In this document: piece after piece, positions 53,150 through 61,762 of the stretch
How positions within the stretch are numbered: position 1 is the stretch's first letter
Layout: every line of letters starts with the position of its first letter
Assembly (NCBI GenBank): GCA_029027265.1
Contig: CP093061.1
Location: 310,001 to 374,000, forward strand
Direction of reading: 5' to 3'
DNA: 64,000 bases
Origin: Sulfurospirillum_A sp029027265
GTDB lineage: Bacteria > Campylobacterota > Campylobacteria > Campylobacterales > Sulfurospirillaceae
Position numbers and translations under genes: made by a program
Notes under the pieces: generated by a model
What the model saw: only the letters and a program-made list of their open reading frames with translations
The model's database searches: none
Told to the model about the DNA's origin: nothing

Positions 53150-54479
53150 TTTAATTATTTTGATAAGTTCTCTGTTTAGTGCTGAGGCATATCTTACAAA
53201 ATCTAGTGTTGTGATGGGTGAGAGGGTCGTTCTTGTTTTAAGTGCCGAGGGTAGAGATATAAAATTTCCCGATATTAGCAGTGTTGGAGGTTTTAAAGTG
53301 ACTTCAACAGGAATACAAGAAAACGTAGAGTATATCAATGGCAAAGTAAGTAAACGAATTGAAAAGCATTACGCTTTTCTTCCTTTAAAGAGTACAGATA
53401 TTGCCCCATTTGAAGTTGAAGTAGATGGTAAAAAAGAGCTTACAAAAGTTTTACATGTAGAGGTCAAAAAAGCTGATATGACAAATAGCCCATTTACGCT
53501 AGAGATGAAAATAAAAAAACGTGAAGTGATGCAGTTTGAGGCTATTCCTATTGAGTTTATATTTAGAAGAGATAAAAATTATGAAGTCAGGGATCTTCGT
53601 TTTGATCCTCCAAAGTTTGAGAATTTTTGGGTAAAAGAGGGTAAAAAAAATAAACCAGAGCTCGTTAATGGTTTTGTTGTTCACAAAATGAACTTTTTTA
53701 TCTTCCCTCAAAAAAGTGGAGATTTTGAGATAAACCCAGCTAGAGTTGATGTAGGAGTGATGAGGAAAAGTAGAGACATTTTTAATATGCTAACAAATCA
53801 GCTAAATTGGAAAACTATTTTTTCTAACACACAGTCTTTACATGTAGAGAAACTAGAGGGTACAAACCTCTACGGAGATTTCTATATCTCACTACATGTA
53901 GATAAAAAAAACATAGAGCAAAATGAGGGAGTAAATGCAACTCTCAAGATAACAGGAAGCGGTAACTTTGATGATATAGATTTGTATAAGCTACATATTA
54001 AAAATGTCAATGTTTACAGCGACAAACCATTAGTAAAATCACAAGCAACTTTTACTGATATGACAGGAGAGTTTGTACAGAAGTTTTCTATATCTTCAAA
54101 TAAAAACTTTATTATTCCCTCTTTGAGTATCACTTACTACGATGCCAAAGAGAAAAAATTAGTAACAAAAAAGACAGCGCCAATAAAGCTACATGTAAAG
54201 AGTACTGTTCAAGAAAAACCTATTCAGATGAGTTCTGTAAAAAAAGAAATAGTTATTAAAGAGAAAAATAGTTATTTGTATCTTGGCATTGCTTTTGTTT
54301 TAGGTATTTTAGCAACTTTGTTTGTACTTTTTATGTCAAAAGCAAAAGAGTATAAATTGCCAAAATTTACAAATGATAGAGATCGTTTGAAATCACTTCT
54401 AAAAAGCAGAGGTGAGAGTGAAGAGATAGATGAACAAATATGTGAATTAGAAAATAGACTCTATAAAAAAAGTCTATAA
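53133..54479 (+). CDS. BatD-like protein
   Basis: The 448-residue BatD-family protein has a signal peptide (MRFIGSLIILISSLFSAEAY), immunoglobulin-like beta domains (SSVVMGERVVLVLSAEG; FILPLK-type repeats; SGDFEINPARVDVGVM), one membrane helix near residues 390-410 and a short cytoplasmic helical tail. It is the last gene of the operon. It carries four TACATGTA copies, each read as LHV. Its end overlaps the convergent tyrA by 6 bases. Confidence 0.85.
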   Translation: MRFIGSLIILISSLFSAEAYLTKSSVVMGERVVLVLSAEGRDIKFPDISSVGGFKVTSTGIQENVEYINGKVSKRIEKHYAFLPLKSTDIAPFEVEVDGKKELTKVLHVEVKKADMTNSPFTLEMKIKKREVMQFEAIPIEFIFRRDKNYEVRDLRFDPPKFENFWVKEGKKNKPELVNGFVVHKMNFFIFPQKSGDFEINPARVDVGVMRKSRDIFNMLTNQLNWKTIFSNTQSLHVEKLEGTNLYGDFYISLHVDKKNIEQNEGVNATLKITGSGNFDDIDLYKLHIKNVNVYSDKPLVKSQATFTDMTGEFVQKFSISSNKNFIIPSLSITYYDAKEKKLVTKKTAPIKLHVKSTVQEKPIQMSSVKKEIVIKEKNSYLYLGIAFVLGILATLFVLFMSKAKEYKLPKFTNDRDRLKSLLKSRGESEEIDEQICELENRLYKKSL

Positions 54480-55301
54480 AATTTTATGAAGTGTTGTAGC
54501 GTCACCCATCCAGTTTTCAAGGTCGCTCCACTTTTCATTTTTTATCATCTCTTTACATGTAGAGAGTTCTTTTTCAAAAAGTTCAAGCGAGGTTAGAAGA
54601 TTTTTTCTATTTTGTTTAAAGATACCTGACCACATAGTTGGAGAACTTTTTGCTAGGCGGCTCATATCTTCAAAACCACCAGCAGCTAGAAGAAGTATGC
54701 TTTTTGGGTCTTCTTGTCCTATAACACTGTTTGCTAAAGCGTAACTGATGGCGTGAGGAAGGTGAGAGATAAAACAAGCGTGTTTATCATGCTCATTTCC
54801 TTCCATAAAAACTATTCTCATTCCTATGTGTGAAAAGATTTGTGTTGCTCTATCTTTGTGAAAATCTGCTGTGTCTTTCGTGTTACAAAAGACTACAATT
54901 TTATTTTGGTATAGAGTTTTAAAAGCAGCATGTGGACCAAATTTTTCTGTTCCCGCCATAGGGTGAGCTGCTACAAAGTTGGTCCTTATTGAAGAAGGAA
55001 CACTTTTTATGATTTCACCTTTTGTACTACCCATATCTACTACAGTAGTGTTTTCATCTATATCTTCAAGTGAACTAAGTGTGTTTATGATAGCTCCAAC
55101 AGGAATTGCTAAGAATATGATATCACATTTTTTTATTTCATTAAATGAGACTATTTCGTGTATGAGATTAAGCGAGAGGGCATCTTCGCAGTTTGTAAGG
55201 TTATGGTCATATCCTAAAACTTTTGATACCAATTTTGTATCTTGAAGTGCTAGCCCAAGTGAGCCTCCGATAAGTCCTAACCCTACGATACCTACTGTCA
55301 T
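54474..55301 (-). CDS. tyrA: prephenate dehydrogenase
   Basis: The 275-residue NAD-dependent enzyme makes 4-hydroxyphenylpyruvate for tyrosine. Seen: the nucleotide loop VGIVGLGLIGGSLGLALQDT, IIFLAIPVGAII, VVDMGSTKGEI, AAHPMAGTEKFGPHAAF, the catalytic His region CFISHLPHAISYALANS and AAGGFEDMSRLAKSSPTMW. No mutase or ACT domain is present. It complements pheA in this window. The 3' end overlaps batD. Confidence 0.94.
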   Translation of the reverse strand: MTVGIVGLGLIGGSLGLALQDTKLVSKVLGYDHNLTNCEDALSLNLIHEIVSFNEIKKCDIIFLAIPVGAIINTLSSLEDIDENTTVVDMGSTKGEIIKSVPSSIRTNFVAAHPMAGTEKFGPHAAFKTLYQNKIVVFCNTKDTADFHKDRATQIFSHIGMRIVFMEGNEHDKHACFISHLPHAISYALANSVIGQEDPKSILLLAAGGFEDMSRLAKSSPTMWSGIFKQNRKNLLTSLELFEKELSTCKEMIKNEKWSDLENWMGDATTLHKIL

Positions 55302-55329
55302 TTTTATGCCTTATTAATTCTTTTGATGG

Positions 55330-55335
55330 TATTAT
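55330..55335 (+). promoter_or_regulatory. extended -10 promoter of bamA
   Basis: TGGTATTAT lies 32 bases before the bamA ATG in the short space divergent from tyrA. Confidence 0.45.
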
Positions 55336-55367
55336 ATCTACTTTATTTGAAAACATAAGGTGTATGT

Positions 55368-57596
55368 ATGAAAAAACTATTGATATTGTCTATTTTGATG
55401 GCTTCATTTTTGCAAGCGGCCGTAGTAAAAAGTTTGAAGTTTGACGGATTGATTCATCTTTCTGAAGAAGTTGCTTCCGAGATGATTGGAATTAAAAAAG
55501 GTGATTCGGTAGATATAGAGGTTATTGATAAAGCTGTTAAGACGTTATATAAACAGGGTTATTTCATGGATGTTTGGGTAGAAGAGGTTGGTAGTGGAGA
55601 TATTGTATTTTATTTTAAAGAGAAACCAACAGTGGCTAAAATAGAACTTAAAGGAATTGGTGAGAACGATAAAGAGAAAGTTTTAGGCTTTCTTGGCATG
55701 AAAAAAGGTGAAGTTTACGATATTGAAAAGGCGGCTCTTAGTGAGCTTAGAGTTATCAAGTTTTATGAAGCACAGGGTTATTTTGATACTGTAGTTGAAC
55801 ACGATACAGAAGTTTTGAGTGGAACTTCAATAAAAGTAACATTTCTTATTAATCGTGGTGAAGAAGTTTTTATTAAATCCGTAAAAATGTGTGGAGTAGA
55901 AAATTTAGAGTATAGTGATTTTGAACCAAAAATTGCAAATAAAGAAGCAGAATGGCTTCCTTGGATGTGGGGTTTCAATGATGGAAAATTAAGACTCAGT
56001 GACTTGCCAAATGATTCTTCAAGAATCAAAAATGTTTACATGGAATATGGGTATTTAGACGCTAAGATAAGTGATCCTTTTTTAAAGACATACATGGATA
56101 GTTATACTGCAACTTTGAATTATAGTGTTGATGAGGGACAGCAGTATAAAATTGGTCTTGTTGAGATAAAAATGCCAAAAGATTTAAATATTTCAGTAGA
56201 AGAGTTAAAAGAAGAGATGGTTCTTCAAACCGATGATATTTTTGACGTAAATCGCCTTAGACGAGATTTGAAAAAAGTTGAAACTGCCGTAGCTGACTTG
56301 GGTTACGCTTATGTAAGAGTAGTTCCAGATATAAATAAAAAAAGTAAAGAAGCAGTAGCTGATATATACCTTAGAATAATCCCAGGTAATAAAGTATATA
56401 TAAATGATGTTCGTATATCAGGCAATAGTAGAACAATAGATAGAGTTGTTAGACGTGATGTATTTTTAGCAAGTGGTGATTTGTACAATAGAACAGACTT
56501 GAAAGACACAAAACGGACACTTGGAAGAAGTAGCTACTTTGAAACTGTAAATATAGTAGAAAAGAGAATAAGCAAAGATAAGATAGATTTAGTTGTAGAA
56601 GTAACCGAAGCCTCAACAGGAAGCATTGGTGGTGGTATAGGTTACGGTTCAAGTGATGGTCTACTTTTAAGTGCAAATCTTTCAGATAGCAATATCTTTG
56701 GTTCAGGTATGACAGCTTCAGTAGATGTTGAAAGAAGTGATAAAGAATTAAGTGGTAGACTCTCTTTAAAAAATCCACGTCTTTTTGACTCAATATACAG
56801 TATGGGGGGAAGTGTTTATAGAAGACAAAATGAGTACAATGCAAATGCTACAACTACAGAGTATGATGTAACAACAACAGGTTTTAATATTAATCTTGGA
56901 AGACGCTTAGGAAGACGTTGGGGCGTTTCTGTTGGTTATGCATTGGAAGATAAACAGTATGATTACAAAAATATTAATACAACAAATATTAATGTGTATA
57001 CAGATCTACTTAAAAGTTCTATAATTCCATCTGTGAGATATAACAGTACAGATAACTACCAACTTCCTCGTGAAGGTATTAGTTTTAAGAGTTCTTTAGA
57101 GTATGCTGGGGTTGGTGGAGATGCTGAGTTTGTAAAGAGTGTTACAAAGTTTAACTATTACTATGGATTTAGAGATAGCATGAAGTATGATTTGATTTTA
57201 AGATATAAGATGCAGGCTCATTATTTATATGATAATGGTTTTGTACCTATCGATGAGTATTTAACTATGGGCGGGGTAAGTACAGTGAGAGGATACGAAT
57301 CTGGTTCTATTGGTCCAATTAAAGCTTCTTATTATAATGGTAATACAATGCTAATAAACACAGTAGAAGCAAGTTTTCCTCTCATAGAGAGATTAAAGAT
57401 GCGTGGAGCTGTTTTCTTTGACTACGGTATGATTGGTCATGATAGCATTGATGATGAGATTAGAGCAGGTACTGGTGCTGTTTTTGAGTGGATATCTCCT
57501 ATGGGTCCAATATCACTTATATTTGCAAAAGCACTTTTAAAAAAAGATATTGACAGAACTGCAAGTTTTGAATTCACAATGGGAAGACAGTTTTAG
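55368..57596 (+). CDS. bamA: outer membrane assembly factor BamA
   Basis: The 742-residue Omp85 protein has a signal peptide (MKKLLILSILMASFLQAA), five POTRA domains (about 20-410) and a C-terminal 16-strand barrel with the conserved VRGYESGSIGPI loop, ending in F (FEFTMGRQF), the outer-membrane insertion signal. It folds beta-barrel proteins into the outer membrane. The length is typical. A convergent ppx/gppA gene starts at the next base, with no terminator between. Confidence 0.95.
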   Translation: MKKLLILSILMASFLQAAVVKSLKFDGLIHLSEEVASEMIGIKKGDSVDIEVIDKAVKTLYKQGYFMDVWVEEVGSGDIVFYFKEKPTVAKIELKGIGENDKEKVLGFLGMKKGEVYDIEKAALSELRVIKFYEAQGYFDTVVEHDTEVLSGTSIKVTFLINRGEEVFIKSVKMCGVENLEYSDFEPKIANKEAEWLPWMWGFNDGKLRLSDLPNDSSRIKNVYMEYGYLDAKISDPFLKTYMDSYTATLNYSVDEGQQYKIGLVEIKMPKDLNISVEELKEEMVLQTDDIFDVNRLRRDLKKVETAVADLGYAYVRVVPDINKKSKEAVADIYLRIIPGNKVYINDVRISGNSRTIDRVVRRDVFLASGDLYNRTDLKDTKRTLGRSSYFETVNIVEKRISKDKIDLVVEVTEASTGSIGGGIGYGSSDGLLLSANLSDSNIFGSGMTASVDVERSDKELSGRLSLKNPRLFDSIYSMGGSVYRRQNEYNANATTTEYDVTTTGFNINLGRRLGRRWGVSVGYALEDKQYDYKNINTTNINVYTDLLKSSIIPSVRYNSTDNYQLPREGISFKSSLEYAGVGGDAEFVKSVTKFNYYYGFRDSMKYDLILRYKMQAHYLYDNGFVPIDEYLTMGGVSTVRGYESGSIGPIKASYYNGNTMLINTVEASFPLIERLKMRGAVFFDYGMIGHDSIDDEIRAGTGAVFEWISPMGPISLIFAKALLKKDIDRTASFEFTMGRQF

Positions 57597-59075
57597 TTAA
57601 ACTGTCTTTACTACAATTGCAAAAGAAGCTGGTTTAACCAGCTTCTTTATGCACTCTTTCGCTAGATATAATTTTTGTGAGCTTTTTATAGTCAATGTAT
57701 GATTTTCGTAACAAAACTCTAGTTTTGCATTCGAGAAGTTAGCATTAAGAGCCTTTGCTAGTGAGATGATAAAACTAAGCCAGTTTACTATCTCTATTTT
57801 TGGAAGTAACATTTCATAAGCCTTAACATCTTCAAAACTTGGTAGTTTTTTCGTATGGTACTTTACTAAAAGAGCTATAAGAACTCTTTGTTGATGTGAA
57901 AAGTTGTAGTTTAGATTATTTATTATAAAATAGAAACTATGAAGATGTTCTTGATAAAAACTAAGACTTCTTCCTATGTTATACAGTTTTGCAGCAACTC
58001 TCAGCTCTTTTTTGTAGAGTGGGTCTATTTGGTGTATATACTCTAAGGCATCAAAGAGTTGCAAAGCAGTTTTACTAATATAAAGGCTCTCTTTTGTATC
58101 ATTTATAAATCTGTCACTTAGACTCTTTTCGCTTACTTTAAAATTTGCTGGAAATCTCTGGTTAGATGAGCGAAGTAAATCTTGAAGATATACACCCTCT
58201 CTTATACCAGCTCCATTTGTAATTATATCTTTTACTTCAAGTTGCTCTACAAGAGCACTAAAGATAGCACAACCTTCTCTTATGGTATCGTATCTATCTT
58301 TTCTTACTCCGTAATCTTTTAACTCTAGTACATTAGCTGTTGTAATTTGTTTGAGTAGGTATTTGTATTCTTCTATGTTGTATTCAAATCCATGTAGGGT
58401 TTTTAGTGGGTAGTTCATTTTATCCATGACTATATTGGAAAATGCTCTTATAGTTCCGCCAATTCCAATAATTGTTTTTGATCTAAAATGCTTTGGTAAT
58501 TTTTCTAATTTTTCTTTAATAAAGTTTTTTGCTTTATCCAACTCATTTGTTTTATCAAAAAAAAGCTCTTTTAGTCTAACGGTTCCAACATTTATTGAGA
58601 TAGTATCTACAATTTTACCATTTTGAATACAGGCTAATTCCGTTGAGCCTCCACCTATGTCTATAGTGGTTGCATTTTGTATTTGTATTGGTTTTAGAAG
58701 GTTTATTGAAGCTAATGCTCCAAAATGGGCTTCTTTTTTACCATCAATGATTTTTATATTTAGGTTTAGATTTTTTTTAATTTTTTTTATAAATATTTTT
58801 GCATTTGGAGCATCACGCAGGGCTGAGGTGGCAACACAAAAAGTTTTGTTACATTTTAGGTTTTTTATTATGTGAGAAAAATCTTCTAGTGCATCATATG
58901 CTCTTTGCATGGGTATTTCTTGAAGAGTTCCGTCATTTTCATAAGCTCCCTCACCAATGCGTATACGGCTCTTTATCTCTTTTACGAGATGAAAAGCATA
59001 AGAACTACTTTTCTCAAAGACAACCATTCTAGCTGAGTTAGAACCTATATCTATAACGGCTGTGCGTTTTGCCAT
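57597..59075 (-). CDS. Ppx/GppA exopolyphosphatase family protein
   Basis: The 492-residue protein has an ASKHA phosphatase core (VIDIGSNSARMVVFEKSSSY; CVATSALRDAPNA; TIDIGGGSTELACIQNGKIV; IGIGGTIRAFSNIVM) and a C-terminal HD-type helical domain (about 310-492). It hydrolyses polyphosphate and/or pppGpp; which one cannot be told. The start codon shares bases with the stop of the preceding ferredoxin gene, so the two are coupled. Confidence 0.9.
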   Translation of the reverse strand: MAKRTAVIDIGSNSARMVVFEKSSSYAFHLVKEIKSRIRIGEGAYENDGTLQEIPMQRAYDALEDFSHIIKNLKCNKTFCVATSALRDAPNAKIFIKKIKKNLNLNIKIIDGKKEAHFGALASINLLKPIQIQNATTIDIGGGSTELACIQNGKIVDTISINVGTVRLKELFFDKTNELDKAKNFIKEKLEKLPKHFRSKTIIGIGGTIRAFSNIVMDKMNYPLKTLHGFEYNIEEYKYLLKQITTANVLELKDYGVRKDRYDTIREGCAIFSALVEQLEVKDIITNGAGIREGVYLQDLLRSSNQRFPANFKVSEKSLSDRFINDTKESLYISKTALQLFDALEYIHQIDPLYKKELRVAAKLYNIGRSLSFYQEHLHSFYFIINNLNYNFSHQQRVLIALLVKYHTKKLPSFEDVKAYEMLLPKIEIVNWLSFIISLAKALNANFSNAKLEFCYENHTLTIKSSQKLYLAKECIKKLVKPASFAIVVKTV

Positions 59076-59326
59076 TACTCTTCGCTAGTTACTTGCTCAA
59101 ACTTTAGTTTAAGCTCTGCCATGGTCTCTACATTGTCAGGATCAGCTATTATACACTCAACAGGACAAACAGCTATACATGAAGGTTCATCGTAATGACC
59201 AACACACTCAGTACAAATATCTGGATCGATTATATAAATTGGATCTGCTTCTTCTATTGCTTCGTTTGGACACTCATCTCTACAAGCATCGCATGCTATA
59301 CATTCATCAGTTATTAATAGTGACAT
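59075..59326 (-). CDS. fdxB: 2[4Fe-4S] ferredoxin FdxB
   Basis: This is an 83-residue Alvin-type ferredoxin with CIACDACRDECP and CTECVGHYDEPSCIAVCP, the same cluster spacing as FdxA at 42864 but a different C-terminal tail (VETMAELKLKFEQVTSEE). It precedes ppx/gppA with a one-base overlap. The name follows the recalled Campylobacter pair fdxB-ppx. Two ferredoxins of the same type in one window probably serve different partners. Confidence 0.9.
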   Translation of the reverse strand: MSLLITDECIACDACRDECPNEAIEEADPIYIIDPDICTECVGHYDEPSCIAVCPVECIIADPDNVETMAELKLKFEQVTSEE

Positions 59327-59380
59327 TTTTTATCTTTCAATTTTTTTCAACTTTATACACTAATAAAACTTTAACTGGGC

Positions 59381-60706
59381 TTATATATCACATTTTTTGG
59401 CATTTTTCGCCAATTTTTTGTTAGAAATTGGAATATGCAGAGTTGCAACTGTTCCATTTGCATCTTTTCTGTTTTTAATTGTTATAGTAGCTCCAATTGC
59501 ATCGGCTGCTCCTTTTGCCAAAAATAGTCCAAGTCCAGCTCCCTCTTTTCCTCCATATCTCTTAAATGGAGCAAAAAGGTCTTGGCTTTCATCTATGCCT
59601 ATTCCTTCGTCTATAACATGAATGTTGATGCCCTCAGAGTCTGTAAAACTTTTTATCTCTATTTTCCCGCCATCGGCTGTAAATTTGATAGCATTTTGTA
59701 CAAAATTTTGAAGTATATGTATTAGAAGAGTAGGTTGTATCATAATAGGAAATGATTTTGGTGAGAAGTTTTTAGTGATTTTTTTCTTTGCTTGATGGGC
59801 AAGAATTTCAAAGTTATTAACCCTTTCTTTCAAAAATTTTATCAAATCTATTTCAATTGGTTGTTCAAATTGAGCACCTTCAAGTCGACCTATTTCTAAG
59901 ATACAACCTATCATTTTATTCATTTCATCTATGGTTTTGTTGTTGTGACGAAGGGTATCTATGTACTTTTGCACATCTCTTTTTTTCAAAAGTGTAACTT
60001 CGTTTTTAGTTTTCATAACAGCTAAAGGGGTTTTAAGCTCATGAGCAGTTCCTATAAAGAGCTCTTTTTGGTACTTTACAAAAGTATGAATTCTATCTAC
60101 TAGTTTATTAATACTAATGGCGAGCGGTTCAAATTCATCTGGTATATTTTTTGTATTAATTGACTGGAAAAAGTTTTCATCCATGGCTGCAAGTTTTTTT
60201 GTTAAAGAGTGTATAGGAATGATAAGCATTCGTGAGAGTAGAAGTGCATAAAAAATAACTAAAAATATAGTTATAAAGTTTATGACAATAATGCTACGTA
60301 AAATCTCATTAAGAAGTTTATCTGTGTTTGTAATATTTTTAGTCAGTGATATAAATGTAGATTTACTTTTATCAAAAGGATAATATATGGTTAGAAAATT
60401 AGAATTATTTCTTTTGTACTGCTCAAAATTTATTTTCTGTTTTTTGTCTGCTCGAACTACAATTTTAAGACTATTGTTATTTTTGGTAGTTAAATGTTTA
60501 AAAAGAGCAATACCAGTAGCACCTAAAGTACGAGAGTACTCGGTAGATATGCTATTAGCTCTTTTTGTTAGTTCAACGTTGAGGTCTTCATATATGGATA
60601 TTTTGATGTAGTTATAGAGAATAGCGGAGAAGATTACAATTAGTGTAGCCGAAGCCATCACTAATTGTAAAGCAAATTTATTTCTTATACTTTTTTTGGA
60701 AAACAA
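59381..60706 (-). CDS. membrane sensor histidine kinase
   Basis: The 441-residue kinase has membrane helices at about 14-35 and 138-160 with a ~100-residue periplasmic sensor between, a HAMP-like linker, HisKA with phospho-acceptor H222 (GTAHELKTPLAVMKTK), and an HATPase with N-box NFVQNAIKFT, VIDEGIGIDES and GAGLGLFLAKGAADAI. TTG 60706 is the start, inside the last 22 bases of the cosR-like gene, so the kinase is coupled to that regulator. The signal is unknown. Confidence 0.9.
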   Translation of the reverse strand: MFSKKSIRNKFALQLVMASATLIVIFSAILYNYIKISIYEDLNVELTKRANSISTEYSRTLGATGIALFKHLTTKNNNSLKIVVRADKKQKINFEQYKRNNSNFLTIYYPFDKSKSTFISLTKNITNTDKLLNEILRSIIVINFITIFLVIFYALLLSRMLIIPIHSLTKKLAAMDENFFQSINTKNIPDEFEPLAISINKLVDRIHTFVKYQKELFIGTAHELKTPLAVMKTKNEVTLLKKRDVQKYIDTLRHNNKTIDEMNKMIGCILEIGRLEGAQFEQPIEIDLIKFLKERVNNFEILAHQAKKKITKNFSPKSFPIMIQPTLLIHILQNFVQNAIKFTADGGKIEIKSFTDSEGINIHVIDEGIGIDESQDLFAPFKRYGGKEGAGLGLFLAKGAADAIGATITIKNRKDANGTVATLHIPISNKKLAKNAKKCDI

Positions 60707-61357
60707 AATCTATAACCTCTACGTCTTACCGTTTCGATTGTAGAGATTTCTAAAGGTTTGTCCATTTTTTGACGGATTTGGTTGATTGCAACTTCAATTA
60801 CGTTTGGAGTAACTAATTCTGGTTCTTCCCAGATAGCGTCTAGAAGTTGTTCTTTAGATACAATTTGATCACTGTGACGTGCTAGGTGAGTAAGTACTTC
60901 AAAAGGCTTACCTTTTAGCTCAATTTCTTGACCTTTGTAAGTAATTTTTTCTTCATCTGGATCAATTACTAAATCATCAATCTTGATTACGTTAGTTCCA
61001 CCAAAACGAAGTCTAGCTTCGATTCTTGCAACTAAGATATCAAAATCAAATGGTTTTTTTTATGTAGTCATCTGCTCCAGCTTTAAGTGCTTTAATTTCG
61101 CTCTCTTTGTCATCTTTCGCAGAAATTACAACACAAGCAGTTCTTGGTGCTTTTTGTTTTACAAGGGCAATTAAATCTATTCCATCACCATCTGGAAGCA
61201 TCCAATCAGTTAAAATAAGGTCATAGTTTCTTATGCCTACATAATACTCAGCATCTTTATAATTTTCAGAACTATCAGTCTGGTAACCAAACTCTTGTAG
61301 CCCCTCAGCAATTGTTTTATTTAGAGTAACTTCGTCTTCTACTATTAAAATTCTCAT
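60685..61357 (-). pseudogene. cosR: CosR/HsrA-like OmpR-family response regulator, frameshifted as sequenced
   Basis: From ATG 61357 the receiver domain reads MRILIVEDEVTLNKTIAEGL to AGADDYIKK with D51 in LILTDWMLPDGDG. It then shifts at an A8 run (T8 at 61054-61061 on the plus strand) and stops at TGA (61048-61046). Removing one A gives PFDFDILVARIEARLRFGG and the intact DNA-binding domain GKPFEVLTHLARHSDQIVSK...EVAINQIRQKMDKP, ending GYRFCFPKKV at 60685. The corrected protein would have 223 residues, the length of Campylobacter CosR. That gene and Helicobacter HP1043 are essential, so a sequencing error or slippage-tolerant expression is likelier than loss. Confidence 0.88.
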
Positions 61358-61389
61358 TATATTCCTTTAAGGTTGTTAGTTAAAAGCGA

Positions 61390-61395
61390 AGTATA
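61390..61395 (-). promoter_or_regulatory. extended -10 promoter of the cosR-like gene
   Basis: On the minus strand TGGTATACT lies about 33 bases before ATG 61357, in the spacer after folB. It would drive cosR and the coupled kinase gene. Confidence 0.5.
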
Positions 61396-61435
61396 CCATA
61401 ATTTTAGCTAAATTTAAAGTTTTTTTTATATTTTT

Positions 61436-61762
61436 TTAATAATTAACTTTTGATTCGACTGAAACATTGGCGTGAGCGAGAATAGTAGGTTTGGAAATTT
61501 TAAGTTTGATTGAAGATATTTGAGAAAACTTGTTTTTTATCAGTACAAATAAAGCCAAAAGTGCATCTTCTATGAGTTCATATTGCTTCTGTTTTACGTT
61601 ATTTTCTATTAATTGGGCTAAAATTGCATAGTTGATAAAAATGCCTTTTTTATACTCATAATCCAATTTAACATTTAGTACAACTTTTTGAGGAATTTTT
61701 CGCTCTTCAGGTAAAATACCAATGATTGCATTAAATGTTAAATTTTCAATGTAGATTGTCAT
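61436..61762 (-). CDS. folB: dihydroneopterin aldolase FolB-like
   Basis: The 108-residue protein of the FolB tunnel fold has MTIYIENLTFNAIIGILPEE, RKIPQKVVLNVKLDYEY, YAILAQLIENNVKQKQYELI and LKISKPTILAHANVSVESKV. FolB makes 6-hydroxymethyl-dihydropterin in folate synthesis. The usual catalytic lysine region KP is present (ISKP). It overlaps plsY by 4 bases. Confidence 0.88.
   Translation of the reverse strand: MTIYIENLTFNAIIGILPEERKIPQKVVLNVKLDYEYKKGIFINYAILAQLIENNVKQKQYELIEDALLALFVLIKNKFSQISSIKLKISKPTILAHANVSVESKVNY

Larger units (their letters stand above)
48514..54561. repeat. cluster of 14 TACATGTA palindromes
   Basis: TACATGTA copies start at 48514, 49217, 49957, 50334, 50693, 50715, 50749, 51468, 52173, 53452, 53839, 53893, 54190 and 54554. 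Several have symmetric flanks (CTTTACATGTAAAG). Most are inside genes of the MoxR/Bat operon, commonly as Leu-His-Val. The rest of the window has 18 more copies and the insertion-sequence region none. Confidence 0.85.

Noticed and set aside
48586..54479. MoxR/vWA operon as a ternary anti-phage system
   Set aside because: All partners (DUF58, vWA with membrane anchors, TPR, BatD) fit the Bat aerotolerance-type operon of housekeeping regions; no nuclease or effector gene is present.
56449..56844. Minus-strand frame of 131 codons inside bamA
   Set aside because: Low-complexity Leu/His/Tyr translation opposite a conserved gene; no ribosome site.
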